From the NCBI GenBank assembly GCA_016758965.1, contig JAEPRB010000185.1, forward strand, positions 1-49,679: a stretch of DNA of 49,679 bases. The letters are read 5' to 3'. The DNA comes from Circinella minor. Lineage: Eukaryota; Mucoromycota; Mucoromycetes; Mucorales; Lichtheimiaceae. Made by a program: the position numbers and the translations under genes. Below the pieces are notes generated by a model, which was not told the DNA's origin, searched no databases, and saw only the letters and a list, made by a program, of their open reading frames with translations. Positions 1-10,790 of this stretch are shown here, one piece after another; the first letter of the stretch is position 1, and every line of letters begins with the position of its first letter.

Positions 1-554
1 AATATGTTTTAATAGGAGAGAAGCTTGTCATTCATCTTTATTATCGAACAATCAAACTCACATTAACAACAATCCAGTAATGAGAGGGATATATTATAAC
101 CAAATTTTCAAAAAAAAAAAAAAAAAAAAAAAAAGAGATATTCCTGGTACTTTTTGTAAGAACATGAATTAAAGAAGTGGATACATCAAAGATATTCTTT
201 ATCATATTGTATGTTATTTACATATTATAAGCGAAAAAATATATCGTGAAAAAAGTCATGGCACAATAAGAAAAAAGATATTAGAACCATGTACTTCGGG
301 TCAGTTTGTATGTAAAAATTGGAAAAGCCGTAAATAAAAAAAATGTAGAATTTGCTGTGTGTGTGAATTTGTGGTAAAAGGTATATATATATATTGATAT
401 AATTGATGTTGTTGCTGTATGAATAAATGGGGAATAGTAGAAATGATGCAAATAGATTTGCCCCATGGCGGGATAAAAAAAATTACTTCCAAATTTAAGA
501 GAGCCGTTCAGCAACCTTTACCTTGTAACCGTTTAGCTTCCTTCTCTTGTTGCC
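1..554. other. AT-rich flank, no gene supported
   Basis: The stretch carries an A run near 110-134 and AT microsatellite DNA near 380-395. Short open frames here are low-complexity and show no splice-supported coding pattern. The right end runs into the start codon of the decayed gene at 555. Nothing else is supported. Confidence 0.4.
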
Positions 555-1125
555 ATGCCAACAGAATTCGATAGTAAGTTGTTTATATCGCACATGTGAC
601 TTTTATATAAAAAAATTAACTGTTGCTTTCTTTTACAGATAAACTAAAAAGTTATTTGGAGGCGTGCAAGTGTTCATTGCGCTATGCTAAGCTCTCCACT
701 TTTATTCATACACATACACCTCTTAATTCGAGTACAAACCGGATGTTATGAATCCTCAAGATCTTAAGTCGAACTTTAAAAGGGTGTTTAACAGTGCTGC
801 AAGCAAAATTATGAAAAGTGTAAGTTAATTCATAATTTTCCTTGGGCATAATAAATATATATATATTTAAGAAGATCAGTCTTCTGATCACCACCTTTTT
901 CATTATAGAGTTTCTTCGATGCTGATGTAGAATCAATTGATTGGATTAAATTGTCAAATGAAAAGGTATGTTTGAACTTAAGTTGGCAAACTAATGAGTA
1001 TTATAATTTTAATTATATGCTAACTATATGTCGAAGGCAAATCACTGGAGATCGTTAAATAGTACGTTGAAATTATATATTTTTATTAAGGGCGAAATTA
1101 AATGAACACACGCTGTTTTCAGCTT
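555..1125 (+). pseudogene. Decayed multi-exon gene start, function unknown
   Basis: A start codon at 555 opens a 19-nt exon (555-573) followed by a GTAAGT donor; a TTTTACAG acceptor ends at 638. The spliced frame begins MPTEFDNKLKSYLEACKC and stops at a TGA near 750, but another frame takes over at once (VMNPQDLKSNFKRVFNS) to a GTAAGT donor at 819. An exon at about 908-965 (SFFDADVESIDWIKLSNEK) fits this second frame and ends at GTATGT; a further short exon may start near 1040 (ANHWRSL). The pattern is a real gene 5' part interrupted by one frameshift and then truncated, with a LINE lying 200 bases further on. A single-base sequencing error is the main alternative to decay. I do not recognise the protein. 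Confidence 0.45.
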
Positions 1126-1364
1126 ATTGCTCTCGCCAGTTCAAACAAAGCTCGGTACTGAAAAACCTGCTAGGCAGCAGGAAAAATGTGGGGGTGGAAC
1201 GAAGGTAAATAGGGGATATAGAATTATAAAAGGAGACTAAGATAGGGAACTACTAAAATATAAATAAAGTAGGAAAAAGAGACATCTAGACTAGGGGGAG
1301 TGGAAACATGGTAAATGAAAATGAAGCACTTGTTTTTTTTTTTTTTTTTTTTGGTTTTATGAAT

Positions 1365-4300
1365 TTATGAATTTATGGATGGTGCAGAAGGTGTGGTTGG
1401 TGGTTCTATCCATTGAAGTAATGGCTGACCAAAGTTATTTATTGGTGGTGATGGTGTAGTATATTGTTCGGGTCTGCAAGTACGATGTAGTTGATGGAGG
1501 ATGAAACACAGTTTTGGCCAAACAATTTTGAGGTATAACCGTTTGTTGAATGATGCGGGAGGTGATTTTGGGAGTCGATTGAGGACATAGGAGATTGGGT
1601 CGTTGATAGTGGTTGAAATAGACAAAAAGGTGTGTACGTGGTGGCAAGAGAGTAGATGTTGTTTTGATAGTCTGGTGGTTTGGTGACAATTAGGACAGGG
1701 TTGTTGATGGTGATTGTTGATCCAGCCAAGTCTATAAAAGATGCATAGAATACGTTCCTGGGGTGTCATGGGCAACCAGAGAATTGGATCAATTCCCAGT
1801 TGCTTTCGGCACTGATTTAAAAGTTTACTGTTTTTGCGTTGGCAACGTTGTGTATATGTTGTTTTAAGATGTTGTTTAGTTGCATTTTTAATATCTTTTG
1901 TGGTTATTGTTGCAATACTATCTTCTGTTGTTGTTGTTGCTGTGATTGATTTCCAAATAGTATTGTTTCGAACAAATGTATTCCAAGCACGAAGTCCTTT
2001 GGTTTGTCTGGCACGTGGAAGTAAAGTCGGAAATAAGGCGTCATCTGGCATATTATATGAACGAAGTATGAATTTGGCTTGTAGTGTAGTAACACGATCA
2101 GTCATATATTCAAGATTTGCAAGGTGATGTATAACAGCCATGGATTGATTAGTCTTGGTACCATATATTTTTTGGAGGCAAGTGTTTTGTGATTCTTGAA
2201 GTATTTTGCAATCTTCGTGAGTGAATTTAGTGATAGCAAGGCCATACTCCATTTTGGGTCTGATGAACTGGCGGTAAAGCCTGGTACTGAGCAATTTACC
2301 AAGACATCTTGCCCTGACACCAATTGAGGCCAATATATTCATTGCTGATACCGTTGCAGTTGTATTATGATCAATTAAAGCAGCGTTATTGATACAGCCG
2401 TGTTGATTAAAAGGTACACCTAGATACGTAAATGTTGTTGCTCGTTGTATGTTGATATGGTAGAGTTGTGGTAGTTGAGTTGGTAATGGGTCAGTTGCCG
2501 ACATATATATACATTTATTAGGGTTCCATTGATATCCTAATTCTTTGCTATGATCCTCGCATGCTTGTAATAATAATGGTATCGTATCCCAAGTACCGAT
2601 AAGTGCCACATCATCTGCATAAAGCAGACAATTGATAAATAGGCCATTGAATTGTAATCCAGGTGGTTGCTGAAAGTCTTCATATTCATTTTGAAACCAT
2701 TGTGTTTCCACAGCACATAGAAGAGTGGGGAGAGAGTTGATATAATGAGAATAAAGAATTGGTGATAACACCGAGCCTTGTAGCACCCCAGTATTAGGAT
2801 GGAACTGTCTTGAGCCTTGGTTTGAGAGTAAAATTTCTATAGAGACATTGTCAAAAAGATTTTTTAATAATGATAATAATAAAGGAGGTATATGTGGTTC
2901 AAGGGTATTCCATATAATATTCCTGTTAACTGTATCATAAGCTTTGGACACATCCAAAAATAATAAGACTGGAGGTGAACCATGATAGTTTTTGTGCATA
3001 ATTGATAATTCATGTAAACAGCGAGCTTGACTAAGGGCGTCACGTTGATGACGAAAACCAGCCTGTACAATATCCAAAACGGGAGCTGTGGAAACTAATA
3101 AGTCTTGAATACATTTTTCCATTATCTTACGGAAGATAGAAGTTAAACTGATCGGCCTAAAATTGGCAGGATTATCTGGTGGCCCTTTTTTGTGTATTGG
3201 TAATACTTGTGCTAGGCGCCATAATCTTGGAGTCTTAGACGTGTACCAGCATAATTGATAAAGTGCTGTTAAAAAGGGAGTCAGTTGTATACATATCGGT
3301 TTTAACATTTCCCCTTTAATACTATCTGCCCCAGGGGCTTTTCCTGACGGAAGTTGTGTAATAACATTGATAACTGTTTCTTCTGTAAAGGGTGAGTCTT
3401 CAGTTTCTGTCATAGTGTTGATACTTGTACGGTCGCTGTGTTGTGCTGATCGATAATCAGTTTGTTGAGTTGTACCAGAAAATATTTTTTCGAGATAATC
3501 AGCCATACGATTAGCTGCTACTATAGGTCCATGTGGGTCTGAGAAAGTTGGATTTAATGTACGTCTTTTTCTGATTCGTTTCATTGTTGCAGTAGCTTGT
3601 GAAAAATCACCTTGATCGAGTTTTTTACAAAACAAAGTCCATGTCTCCGCTCGTCGTCTGTTAACTGCTAAACGAAATTTAGCTTGTGCCTCCTGGTGTT
3701 GTAACCACCATTTTAATTTTGTTGCTGGATGTTGGGCTCGGCGCCATTTTTTATAGCAGTTCTCTCTAATATTTTTTGCTTTATTAAGTTCAGGTGTCCA
3801 GAACCATTTTAACCTATTAATTGCAGCTGTGGTTTTACGTCCTATTGTTGCATCGAGGGTGTTGTATATGGTATTATTAAGTTGTGAATTGAATTCTTCT
3901 ATTGTATCAAGGGTTGTTGTATTATGATTTTCGATATGTTGTTTAATTCGTTGGTGTAAAGGTTGGATATTGGATGTAAATGTATTAATATATGTTGCGC
4001 GTATATCAGGATCTTTTAATTTTTGTATACGCCACATTGGACGAGTGGTTGTAGTTATTTCAGGGATGGTATCACTGTATGTGAGTTGAACTGCTTTGTG
4101 GTCAGATGATAGTGAAATGTCGTTATATACTTTCATTGATGAATTGTTTAGTGGGATCGAGCCAAAAAAGAGATCTACGATACTAGTGCCACGAGGGTTG
4201 AGAGTTGTTGCTTTTCCATATGCTAATGATTCATTATAGATTGTCAGACCATTTGTTGTTAGCCATAGAGTAAGTAGCCTACCACGAGTATTATAAAGAT

Positions 4301-4781
4301 GATCACCGACCCGGTCTCCTAGTCGTGCATTGAAATCACCACAATAAATTGTGCGACTTGTACCATTAATTTCTTTTGGTAGTGAGTCTAAAATTTCTAT
4401 AGCTAATTGATCATCAAATTTTTGTGTAGGGGGTAAATATAAGCAGTGAATAAGTGTGTCACCAATAGTACAAGAAAGGGAGTAGTGTGGAAAATTGGGG
4501 GATAAATTGGGTAAATAATTAACAGAGAAGGGGCAATGTGGGTGTACAAGAAGGGAGATACCCATTTGTCCGCGGTGCACTCGATGAGGACCTTGAACAG
4601 GTATTCCATATGTATGATATTGTGTCCAATTGGTAGGGAAGCGATTAGGGGAAAGAAGCCATGTTTCAGTAATAAATAATATAGAAGTGTTAATAAATTC
4701 TGTTAGTGCAGTATGTATCGTGTGTCGCTGTAGTCCAGTAGCATTCCATTGTATAATATTAATTGTGTTATTGTTTATCAT
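1365..4781 (-). CDS. LINE ORF2: endonuclease-reverse transcriptase
   Basis: A single open frame of 1138 residues. It nicks the target and copies the element RNA by target-primed reverse transcription. Residues about 8-235 form an endonuclease/exonuclease/phosphatase domain: NATG near the start, ETW about residue 40, GDFNARLGD about 145-153, SDHK about 225. The reverse transcriptase starts near 475 (SGKAPGADSI), includes FRPISLTSIFRK and DVSKAYDTVNR, and has the catalytic YADD at about 720. A Cys/His cluster (CPNCHQ...LLSCHH) sits at about 1029-1050, as in many LINE ORF2 tails. There is no internal stop, so this reading frame may be recently active, though its partner ORF1 is broken. The start codon lies 2 bases after the ORF1 stop. 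Confidence 0.92.
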   Translation of the reverse strand: MINNNTINIIQWNATGLQRHTIHTALTEFINTSILFITETWLLSPNRFPTNWTQYHTYGIPVQGPHRVHRGQMGISLLVHPHCPFSVNYLPNLSPNFPHYSLSCTIGDTLIHCLYLPPTQKFDDQLAIEILDSLPKEINGTSRTIYCGDFNARLGDRVGDHLYNTRGRLLTLWLTTNGLTIYNESLAYGKATTLNPRGTSIVDLFFGSIPLNNSSMKVYNDISLSSDHKAVQLTYSDTIPEITTTTRPMWRIQKLKDPDIRATYINTFTSNIQPLHQRIKQHIENHNTTTLDTIEEFNSQLNNTIYNTLDATIGRKTTAAINRLKWFWTPELNKAKNIRENCYKKWRRAQHPATKLKWWLQHQEAQAKFRLAVNRRRAETWTLFCKKLDQGDFSQATATMKRIRKRRTLNPTFSDPHGPIVAANRMADYLEKIFSGTTQQTDYRSAQHSDRTSINTMTETEDSPFTEETVINVITQLPSGKAPGADSIKGEMLKPICIQLTPFLTALYQLCWYTSKTPRLWRLAQVLPIHKKGPPDNPANFRPISLTSIFRKIMEKCIQDLLVSTAPVLDIVQAGFRHQRDALSQARCLHELSIMHKNYHGSPPVLLFLDVSKAYDTVNRNIIWNTLEPHIPPLLLSLLKNLFDNVSIEILLSNQGSRQFHPNTGVLQGSVLSPILYSHYINSLPTLLCAVETQWFQNEYEDFQQPPGLQFNGLFINCLLYADDVALIGTWDTIPLLLQACEDHSKELGYQWNPNKCIYMSATDPLPTQLPQLYHINIQRATTFTYLGVPFNQHGCINNAALIDHNTTATVSAMNILASIGVRARCLGKLLSTRLYRQFIRPKMEYGLAITKFTHEDCKILQESQNTCLQKIYGTKTNQSMAVIHHLANLEYMTDRVTTLQAKFILRSYNMPDDALFPTLLPRARQTKGLRAWNTFVRNNTIWKSITATTTTEDSIATITTKDIKNATKQHLKTTYTQRCQRKNSKLLNQCRKQLGIDPILWLPMTPQERILCIFYRLGWINNHHQQPCPNCHQTTRLSKQHLLSCHHVHTFLSISTTINDPISYVLNRLPKSPPASFNKRLYLKIVWPKLCFILHQLHRTCRPEQYTTPSPPINNFGQPLLQWIEPPTTPSAPSINS

Positions 4782-4783
4782 AT

Positions 4784-6405
4784 TTATTGTTTTGTTGGTG
4801 GGGGATTGTTACCATTAGTATTGAGTTGTGATTCTTGCTCTTCTAGGACTTCATCGTCAATGATCATTTCATTTTCGGATTCGTTTCCTGAGTGAGTGGC
4901 CTGGGACTCTTGACGGAATTGATCCGCTGCAGCTCTTATAGAGTCAGGGGAGGAATGTCTTGGTGATCGTTTTGGTGCGACATTATGGCCATTAAGAACA
5001 TCTTGTAATATTTCTGGTGTAATAACTTGTGCTTGGCAGAAAAATCGGGCTACAGCAAATTTGACTGGTTGTCGAACATAATCTATAGCACGTAGAGTTC
5101 GGTTATATTGTATAAGATCAGTTTGAATTAGTTTCTCGTCATTAGAAAGGTCTTTATATTTTTGATCTCTCAAATAAAGAGGATTATGTGGGTCAAATTC
5201 AGTATTAGGTTCTAAATTGTGTTTTTTCATAATTTCAAGAAGTTCATGTTCATAATCATTATGTATAAGAAATCCAACAACATTGGTATCAGGATAATGT
5301 ATATCCAGAATACGGCTGTTGTCAATACCTAATCGCCGAAGATTTCTACGGTGTTCAGAAACAGGTTTACATCCTCGTGTTGGGAAGTATTTAAAGCAGA
5401 AACCAACAAACCATGTGTTGCCGAAGGAACCGTAAAAGCACGTGCTGCTGCTTCCCTTTGGCGTTGAATTGTTGCAGGTGATACTTTGGTGCGAGGTTTG
5501 TTTTTCATGTGTTGGATACGGTGGTTATCATTCCATGGATTACTTTGTTGGCTGTCATTTTGGGTTGATAAATTTGCATATCTTGATTCAAGGCTCCCAG
5601 TTGGTACTGTCATTGTCTTCATTGTTGTTGATGTTTCTTTGTTTTGTTGTTGCCGAAGTTTATCATTCTCAGTTTCCAATTCTTGGATGCGTGATTTTGC
5701 AGAGAGTAATTCTTGTTGTGCTGCATGAAGGCGTTCAGTTAGATTCAGGAGTTCCGAAATTTGTTTTTCCTGTTTTTGGGTTCGTTCTGTTAATTGATCC
5801 ACTGTTTTCATCATAGCAGTTGAGACTTCTGGCATCGCTTGATGATGTTCAAAGTGTACATTTGAATAACGTTCTAAGAGCGTTGGCTGGCTGTTTTCTA
5901 ACTGTTGCTGATCTAATGTTGACGATGTTTCAGTTGGTAGTTGTTGTTGAGGGGTAGTTGGCAAATCATCAGCCCAATCAGTGATCATGTTGGTTGGTGT
6001 GGTATGTGGTGCTGCTGCTGCAGGTGCTGTATTGGTATTTGTTTGAGTTGTGTCAAAACTGTCTATACTGCTATAATCTGCGCCATCAAGATCTTCAATA
6101 GTATTAGGGAGACTTGCTAACACATCTTTAAGATGCTGAAGAGTGTAATGTTTATTACAGTTTTTGCAATAGAACTGAGGAATTTTAGCTTTTGAGCCTG
6201 AAGTTAATTTAACTTCCTGGGTGCCTCTGCGGTTTATTTGGTCTTTAAGGTGGCAGGAGGTACATGTAAGTTGAGAACGGTGTATGTTGAACTTAGTGTT
6301 GAGAATAGGAATTGATTTGAGAGTAAGACGAACAGATGATTGTTGTGACCCAGTTACTGGATTGATAGGGTGCTGGCCATCACGTCGATTAGTGGATTTG
6401 CCCAT
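4784..6405 (-). pseudogene. LINE ORF1 (gag-like), broken by one frameshift
   Basis: Two overlapping-frame pieces form one ancestral protein of about 540 residues. The first piece (6405-5329, 358 aa) has a zinc-ribbon pattern C48-x2-C51...C80-x2-C83 and a long Glu/Gln-rich coiled coil at about residues 200-260. The second piece is open across about 5410-4784; its annotated ATG is at 5230, but the frame stays open upstream. Its opening part (LGIDNSRILDIHYPD, then VVGFLIHNDY) looks like the conserved C-terminal block of such ORF1 proteins. The frame change falls near 5395-5410, where the first frame runs on only to a spurious TAG at 5329. Role: RNA-binding chaperone of the LINE particle (inferred from position). 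Either a true mutation or a sequencing indel explains the break. Confidence 0.75.
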
Positions 6406-6499
6406 AATACGACGAGTGGCTAGTGTTGGTTGTTTTTGTGGTTGTTGTGTTGTTGGTTTTGTTAAGGTCGTTGTTATAAGGATGAACGTTTTCCCGCAC

Positions 6500-7235
6500 T
6501 AAAAGTGAGGAGAATTGGAAAGAGAGTGCTCATGCAAATGTGTACAGTACTAGCTTGCAATAATGCCCATTCATTCCAGAATTCATTTTCGTCACCCATT
6601 GTCCACATATATTCACCGTGTGCTTCTCCTTTTTCTTGTTCATTTGGTGGTGTGTTGAGGGTGAATGATTATTTATGTGCTTTTGGTATTGGAGTTGCTG
6701 GGGTTGATGGTAGCATTGTTTGACTGCTAATCGGTGTAGATGACATGCATGGTGTTGTATTAGCAGCCAGATTACTGATGCTTGCGTCTGATATACTATC
6801 ATCCAACCGTCTATCCAAAAAAGGGAAAAGAAGTGATGAATTAGTGTGTTAATATTCCCAATGTAATAGTCCATTATATGCTCCTTTATGTTCTTTGTAA
6901 TACCTTCGTTGGGTAATACGAGTTTCCTCTTGCTCCCCTAATCGTTTAATGGATCGTAATGTGGATTCAGTTAGACCAGCAGTAGTATCGTCTCGTACCT
7001 GAGAAACTTGCTTCAATCGCCAATATGTAGCTTCATGGGTGCTTCCTTTCCATAAAGAGAAGGTTGCTTTGAGTTCAGATATGGTGGGTACGGATGCCAG
7101 CTTTACACTGTTCAGTATATTAGAAAAACGAGCATTTGCTACTTCTTTTGACGTCAACCCGTAATTATCGGCAAACGATGCCAGAGAAAGAGATGCTATG
7201 TTTTCAACGCACCATTCGGATTCTTTCAAGGACAT
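6500..7235 (-). pseudogene. Unrecognised gene relic upstream of the LINE
   Basis: From ATG 7235 (MSLKESEWCVENIASLSLAS) an open frame of about 128 residues runs to a stop at 6849. It is soluble, mixed helical in look and rich in charged residues. Downstream, from about 6815 to 6500, a different frame is coding-like (RRLDDSISDASISNLAANTT, later EYMWTMGDENEFWNEWALL) but has an in-frame TAA in the middle. No GT donor is visible to join the pieces cleanly, so it reads as a decaying gene rather than an intact spliced one. The 5' part upstream of 7235 is T/A homopolymer. I do not recognise the family; it could also be a LINE-associated 5' ORF. Confidence 0.4.
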
Positions 7236-7450
7236 GGGTAGTTGATAAGTTGAAGACGATAAAAAAAACGATAAAAAAAAAACGATGTCAAGCAGTATAA
7301 GGGAAAAAAAAGAACTTTTAGGGAAGAGGTAAAAAAAAAAGGTTTTTGGACAATGTTGAAAAGGAAGACGATTAGCTTCAAGAAAAAAGCTTGGGAATAG
7401 ACTAGTTTCATTATTTTTGTTCCGCAGCAAAGGTTAAACTATGAAATTAA

Positions 7451-7485
7451 CGGGGCCCTACTGAATGTGCGTTAGGCGCACATTG
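7451..7485. repeat. Short GC-rich hairpin
   Basis: TGTGCG followed by a five-base spacer and CGCACA forms a perfect 6-bp stem in otherwise very AT-rich DNA. It lies just outside the gene relic that ends near 7430. No U-tract follows directly, so a role in termination is not supported. Confidence 0.35.
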
Positions 7486-7668
7486 AAAAAAAATTGATAA
7501 ATTAATAAAAATAGAAAAACAAGTGATAAATGAGTGATAAACCAATTTAGTAAAAGATATTTGTACAAGATGTTATAGTGAAAAAGAAATAGAGAGAATG
7601 CATAGATAGTGTAGATAATAAAAAATACATATATAATAAATGGTGGTAAACTACTTGGACAGTTTAAC

Positions 7669-8430
7669 TACTTTTTTCGCATTCTGATGGCGTTGATATT
7701 ACTATTATCTAAAGTATGAATAGCATTATTTGTTGTTACTGTGATATTGAGAAAGGTGGTAACACTTGTATTGCATCTCTTATTTTCAATATCAATAACT
7801 GCCTTGTGAGGGATTGATAGATTGGCTTTTGTTTGTTGTTCTGATAAAAGTACTACTGTTTAAGTTATTGATGATATTATTAGAATTTCAAACTACGAGG
7901 AACCTTTAATACTGATAATAATAATGCTGGTTCAGCTGTTCGCTTTCGAGTTAAAGACGGGATTATTCTATGCATGTTTTCACAAAGTGTGTAACTAGTA
8001 CTGACTGTAGTGATATATGTTCTTCTATCATTCGAACATTTTCGTACATTTTTAGCTGTTCCGGTGTCTTATAATATATATATTGTTTGTCCATTAGCTT
8101 CACCTGCCATAGTTTACTGACAGATTCCAATTGAAGTCCTTTGCTGTTGCAAATCATGGGTCTTTCTCTATAAAAATTTTGTATGAATAGGTGTTTTTCT
8201 TTTAAATGCTGGTATTGATTTTTAAGATTTTTTTTATGAAGGGCATTGCGCTGCTAATTTCCAGTGTATGTTTTATACTTGTCATACTGCTACTACTACT
8301 ACTACTACTACTACTGGTTTGTTGTTGCATACGTATTACTGTTGTTGTATAGTGTTGTTTTCGAATTCTTCGGTATCATTATTGTTATTATAGGCTTATT
8401 GTTGTTGGATGTTGCTGATGTCCAATTTAT
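7669..8430 (-). pseudogene. Heavily frameshifted coding relic
   Basis: Read on the minus strand from about 8430, coding-like text appears in changing frames: NNNNDTEEFENN near 8380, a (TAC)n tract at 8288-8317 that would encode a homopolymeric run, then ICNSKGLQLESVSKLWQVKL at 8157-7963, HRIIPSLTRKRTAEPALLL at about 7970-7880, and finally KANLSIPHKAVIDIENKR to a TAG near 7669. At least three frame changes and stops separate the blocks. This is one eroded gene, not several ORFs. The product is not recognised. Confidence 0.4.
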
Positions 8431-9217
8431 TCATTTTTAAATATTCAACTAACGTTGTGTGCATAAGAACACCAATATCCAAATTAAGGGTAGCATATCC
8501 TGTAATACAGATTACAAAAGGATTACAGAAAGGATTACCTCTTTTACATCAATTTTATTGGATGCGAACCTTTCATTCCAGCGGCCGCAACGCTGGGTAC
8601 CATGGTCAAGTCATCACACTACTCATATGGCTGGCTAGTGATGAGGGGGTTTTTCAGCAGGAACAAGAAGAGCATAGCGGATAGTTGATGTATCATGAGT
8701 GATTTTATTTCTATTATTACTACTTCTATTTTAGAACTTCCTATTATTTTTGAAGCAATTCAGTTTTTTTTCTTCTTTATTGCTGTTGTAACAAGAAAGA
8801 GATTATTATCATTTTTTGACGAATTTATTGTGATCAATATGTGTTAGTACGAAAAAAATAGAGGAATAATACAAAAAGAGTATTGGATGGAGTAAAAGAG
8901 TGTTTTCGCAATTAATAGTCATTGTTTTACAATTATAATGCAAGAAGTATGAAAACACGTGAAATACTTATAATCGAAAATGTCTAGCAGTGGGTGGTGA
9001 TATGATCTTTGTCTTTTCTCACACTTCTTGTAACAATTAAATTATCCAACCAATCCTCAAATATTACTAAATAAATTAATAATAAATATTTTTATATTAC
9101 ATCTTTTTACCTAGTTTCATTACTACTTTCACAGTACTTTATATTATGTAAATCATTACTTTTTCTTTATTATTATAAATTTACGTACAAAGCTGGAGTA
9201 TAATAATAAATTCGAGT

Positions 9218-9285
9218 ACGCGGCCCAATGACAAATTGGTAAAGCAGCAAACTCATTTGAAAAGGTATAAATCACTTGTTGACTG
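9218..9285 (+). other. tRNA-like relic or SINE head
   Basis: TGACAAATTGG resembles a pol III A box and GTATAAATC about 30 bases on resembles a B box (7 of 9 consensus positions by eye). Between them AGCAGCAAACTCATTTG resembles the anticodon arm of a CAT (methionine) tRNA, and GCGGCCC before the A box could be an acceptor strand. The matching 3' acceptor strand is missing, so this is not a working tRNA gene. Confidence 0.25.
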
Positions 9286-10613
9286 ACGTTTATTATTGGT
9301 CTTCTCAAACATTAACTGTGTTATTTATCATGAAGTACCTGAGTTTTGTGTAGAAACAGACGCACGAGATGAATGTTATTAAATTTAAACCATAACTAAC
9401 CGGGATACAGAAGCAAAAAAACGTTGTAATTAATCCAATAGAGCAAAAAAAAGAAGAAAAAGACTAGGAAGAAATCCATCAAAGCAAGTAAAGAATCCTA
9501 GAGGCATGTTGTCATTATTGTACTGGCATATATTTTCCCATTAATGCTATGTATTTTCTCGAATACATAGCTGTTTAAAAGAACCTTACTGAAAGTACAA
9601 TGGTATACAGATCGTTCAGCTTATTGATTTAATTAAAAATGTGATATTTGGTGCAACTGCGACTGTTCTTATCGTTCGTATATCTAAGCGTTCTGCTCAG
9701 AGTTATTTGAGCTGCTTCATCAGTGACGAGCTATATTTACCAAGCCAAATGAAAAAAAAATCAGGGGAAAGAACACCTACATTGTCAGGCGAACATATGG
9801 CTCATGGTAGCACTACAAAAACTTTATGGCAACGATCCAGCTGTAACAACCATGGAAGCATAAGCGATGCTTTGGAAAGACTATGTCGTGGCAATCACAC
9901 AAAGTTATTTACATAGGCATCTGGTTAAAAAATGCGTTCTAACTATGAAGAAAACATAAAAATATCGAAAGGTCGTACACCATTTGAGACCATCAAGAAA
10001 CGGTCTTAGGTGTTTCTGCAGTGATGAGAAAGCTGTAGGAGTTTTATTCAGCATAGATCATGTATTATCAGAAGAGTCACATAACACGAATTTTATGATT
10101 TTTTTTATTATTCCCATAACTTACTATGATCGATATTTACATCACTATAGTTATACTCATTCATAATATTCTGAGCTAGCAAATATAAGAATTGTTTTAA
10201 TAATTTTTCCATAATCCCAAATCGATAATTTGGTAAACTGGACTCCGCAAAAACTGCTTTGTAATTACAATTACTCGTTACAATAGTTGCAGTAGTATAT
10301 CGTATATATTTGACTAAATGAAGAGAAAATAATAAATAGAAACATTATAATAAGAAAAATAATAAGATGCGTTCAAACCTGACATAGTGACTAAATAAAA
10401 TAATTCAAAAGTTAATGTGAAACTGTATATTTTAGCTGTTTGAATTTCGGGTTTGAGAAGTCATAAGTAAAAGCTCCATATACAGATAGTATTTATTTTA
10501 CATTTAGTATATTACAAAAAGCAAGTTCAATTTATTGAAAGTGACAAGATTAATTCACAGTTACTAGGGATGATTTTTATAACTACATGGAAAAAAGAAA
10601 AGAAAACTTGGCG
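9286..10613. other. Gene-poor spacer
   Basis: No gene is supported here. An open frame at 9641-9916 (91 residues, plus) is of mixed composition and a second frame over the same bases also looks weakly coding, which suggests eroded coding DNA, but neither has splice signals or a recognisable motif. Confidence 0.3.
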
Positions 10614-10790
10614 TCAGATGGCCACGTGTAGCTGTCCTTTAGCCTCTTGAGTACCACTACTGTTATCTTCTTGTGCTACTGCAGGTTCAGTATGCAGTAA
10701 ATCTTGATAAGTGAATGTTTCATGTTGTTCAGCGTCTATCCTAATAAATTACGTCGCTTTTCTTTAAAGCTACGTAATTGATTATACGTA
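10614..10790 (-). pseudogene. C-terminal exon relic of an unknown gene
   Basis: On the minus strand a TTATTAG acceptor at about 10741 opens a frame beginning IDAEQHETFTYQDLLHTEPA and ending GQLHVAI at a TGA (10616-10614). The codon pattern and acidic, polar composition look like the last exon of a real protein tail. Just upstream, basic text (QLRSFKEKRRN) continues the same theme but in another frame and only 12 bases from the acceptor, too close for an intron. It lies 380 bases past the stop of the flavin monooxygenase on the same strand. Function unknown. Confidence 0.35.

Larger units (their letters stand above)
1333..6500 (-). mobile_element. Non-LTR (LINE) retrotransposon, minus strand
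   Basis: The element reads right to left. ORF1 lies at 6405-4784 (frameshifted) and ORF2 at 4781-1365. A run of 20 T at 1333-1352, read on the minus strand, is a poly-A tail only 12 bases after the ORF2 stop. ORF2 has an APE-type endonuclease, a reverse transcriptase and a C-terminal Cys/His motif, the usual LINE order. The 5' boundary is not sharp; it is put near 6500 because coding relics of another gene begin there. I could not find a convincing target-site duplication: the bases left of the T run (AAGCACTTG) do not recur exactly near 6500. Confidence 0.85.

Noticed and set aside
1125..1180. B-box-like GTTCAAACA near 1140 suggesting a tRNA gene
   Set aside because: No A box at the right distance and the terminal C of the box is absent.
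1834..2127. Plus-strand ORFs inside 1365-6405
   Set aside because: They are antisense shadows of the LINE ORFs.
8578..8606. Adjacent rare restriction-type sites (GCGGCCGC, GGTACC, CCATGG) suggesting vector sequence
   Set aside because: The flanking DNA shows no other vector or linker sequence and has native AT-rich character; coincidence is likelier.
9641..9916. 91-residue plus-strand ORF
   Set aside because: No motif, no splice context, and another frame over the same bases looks equally coding.
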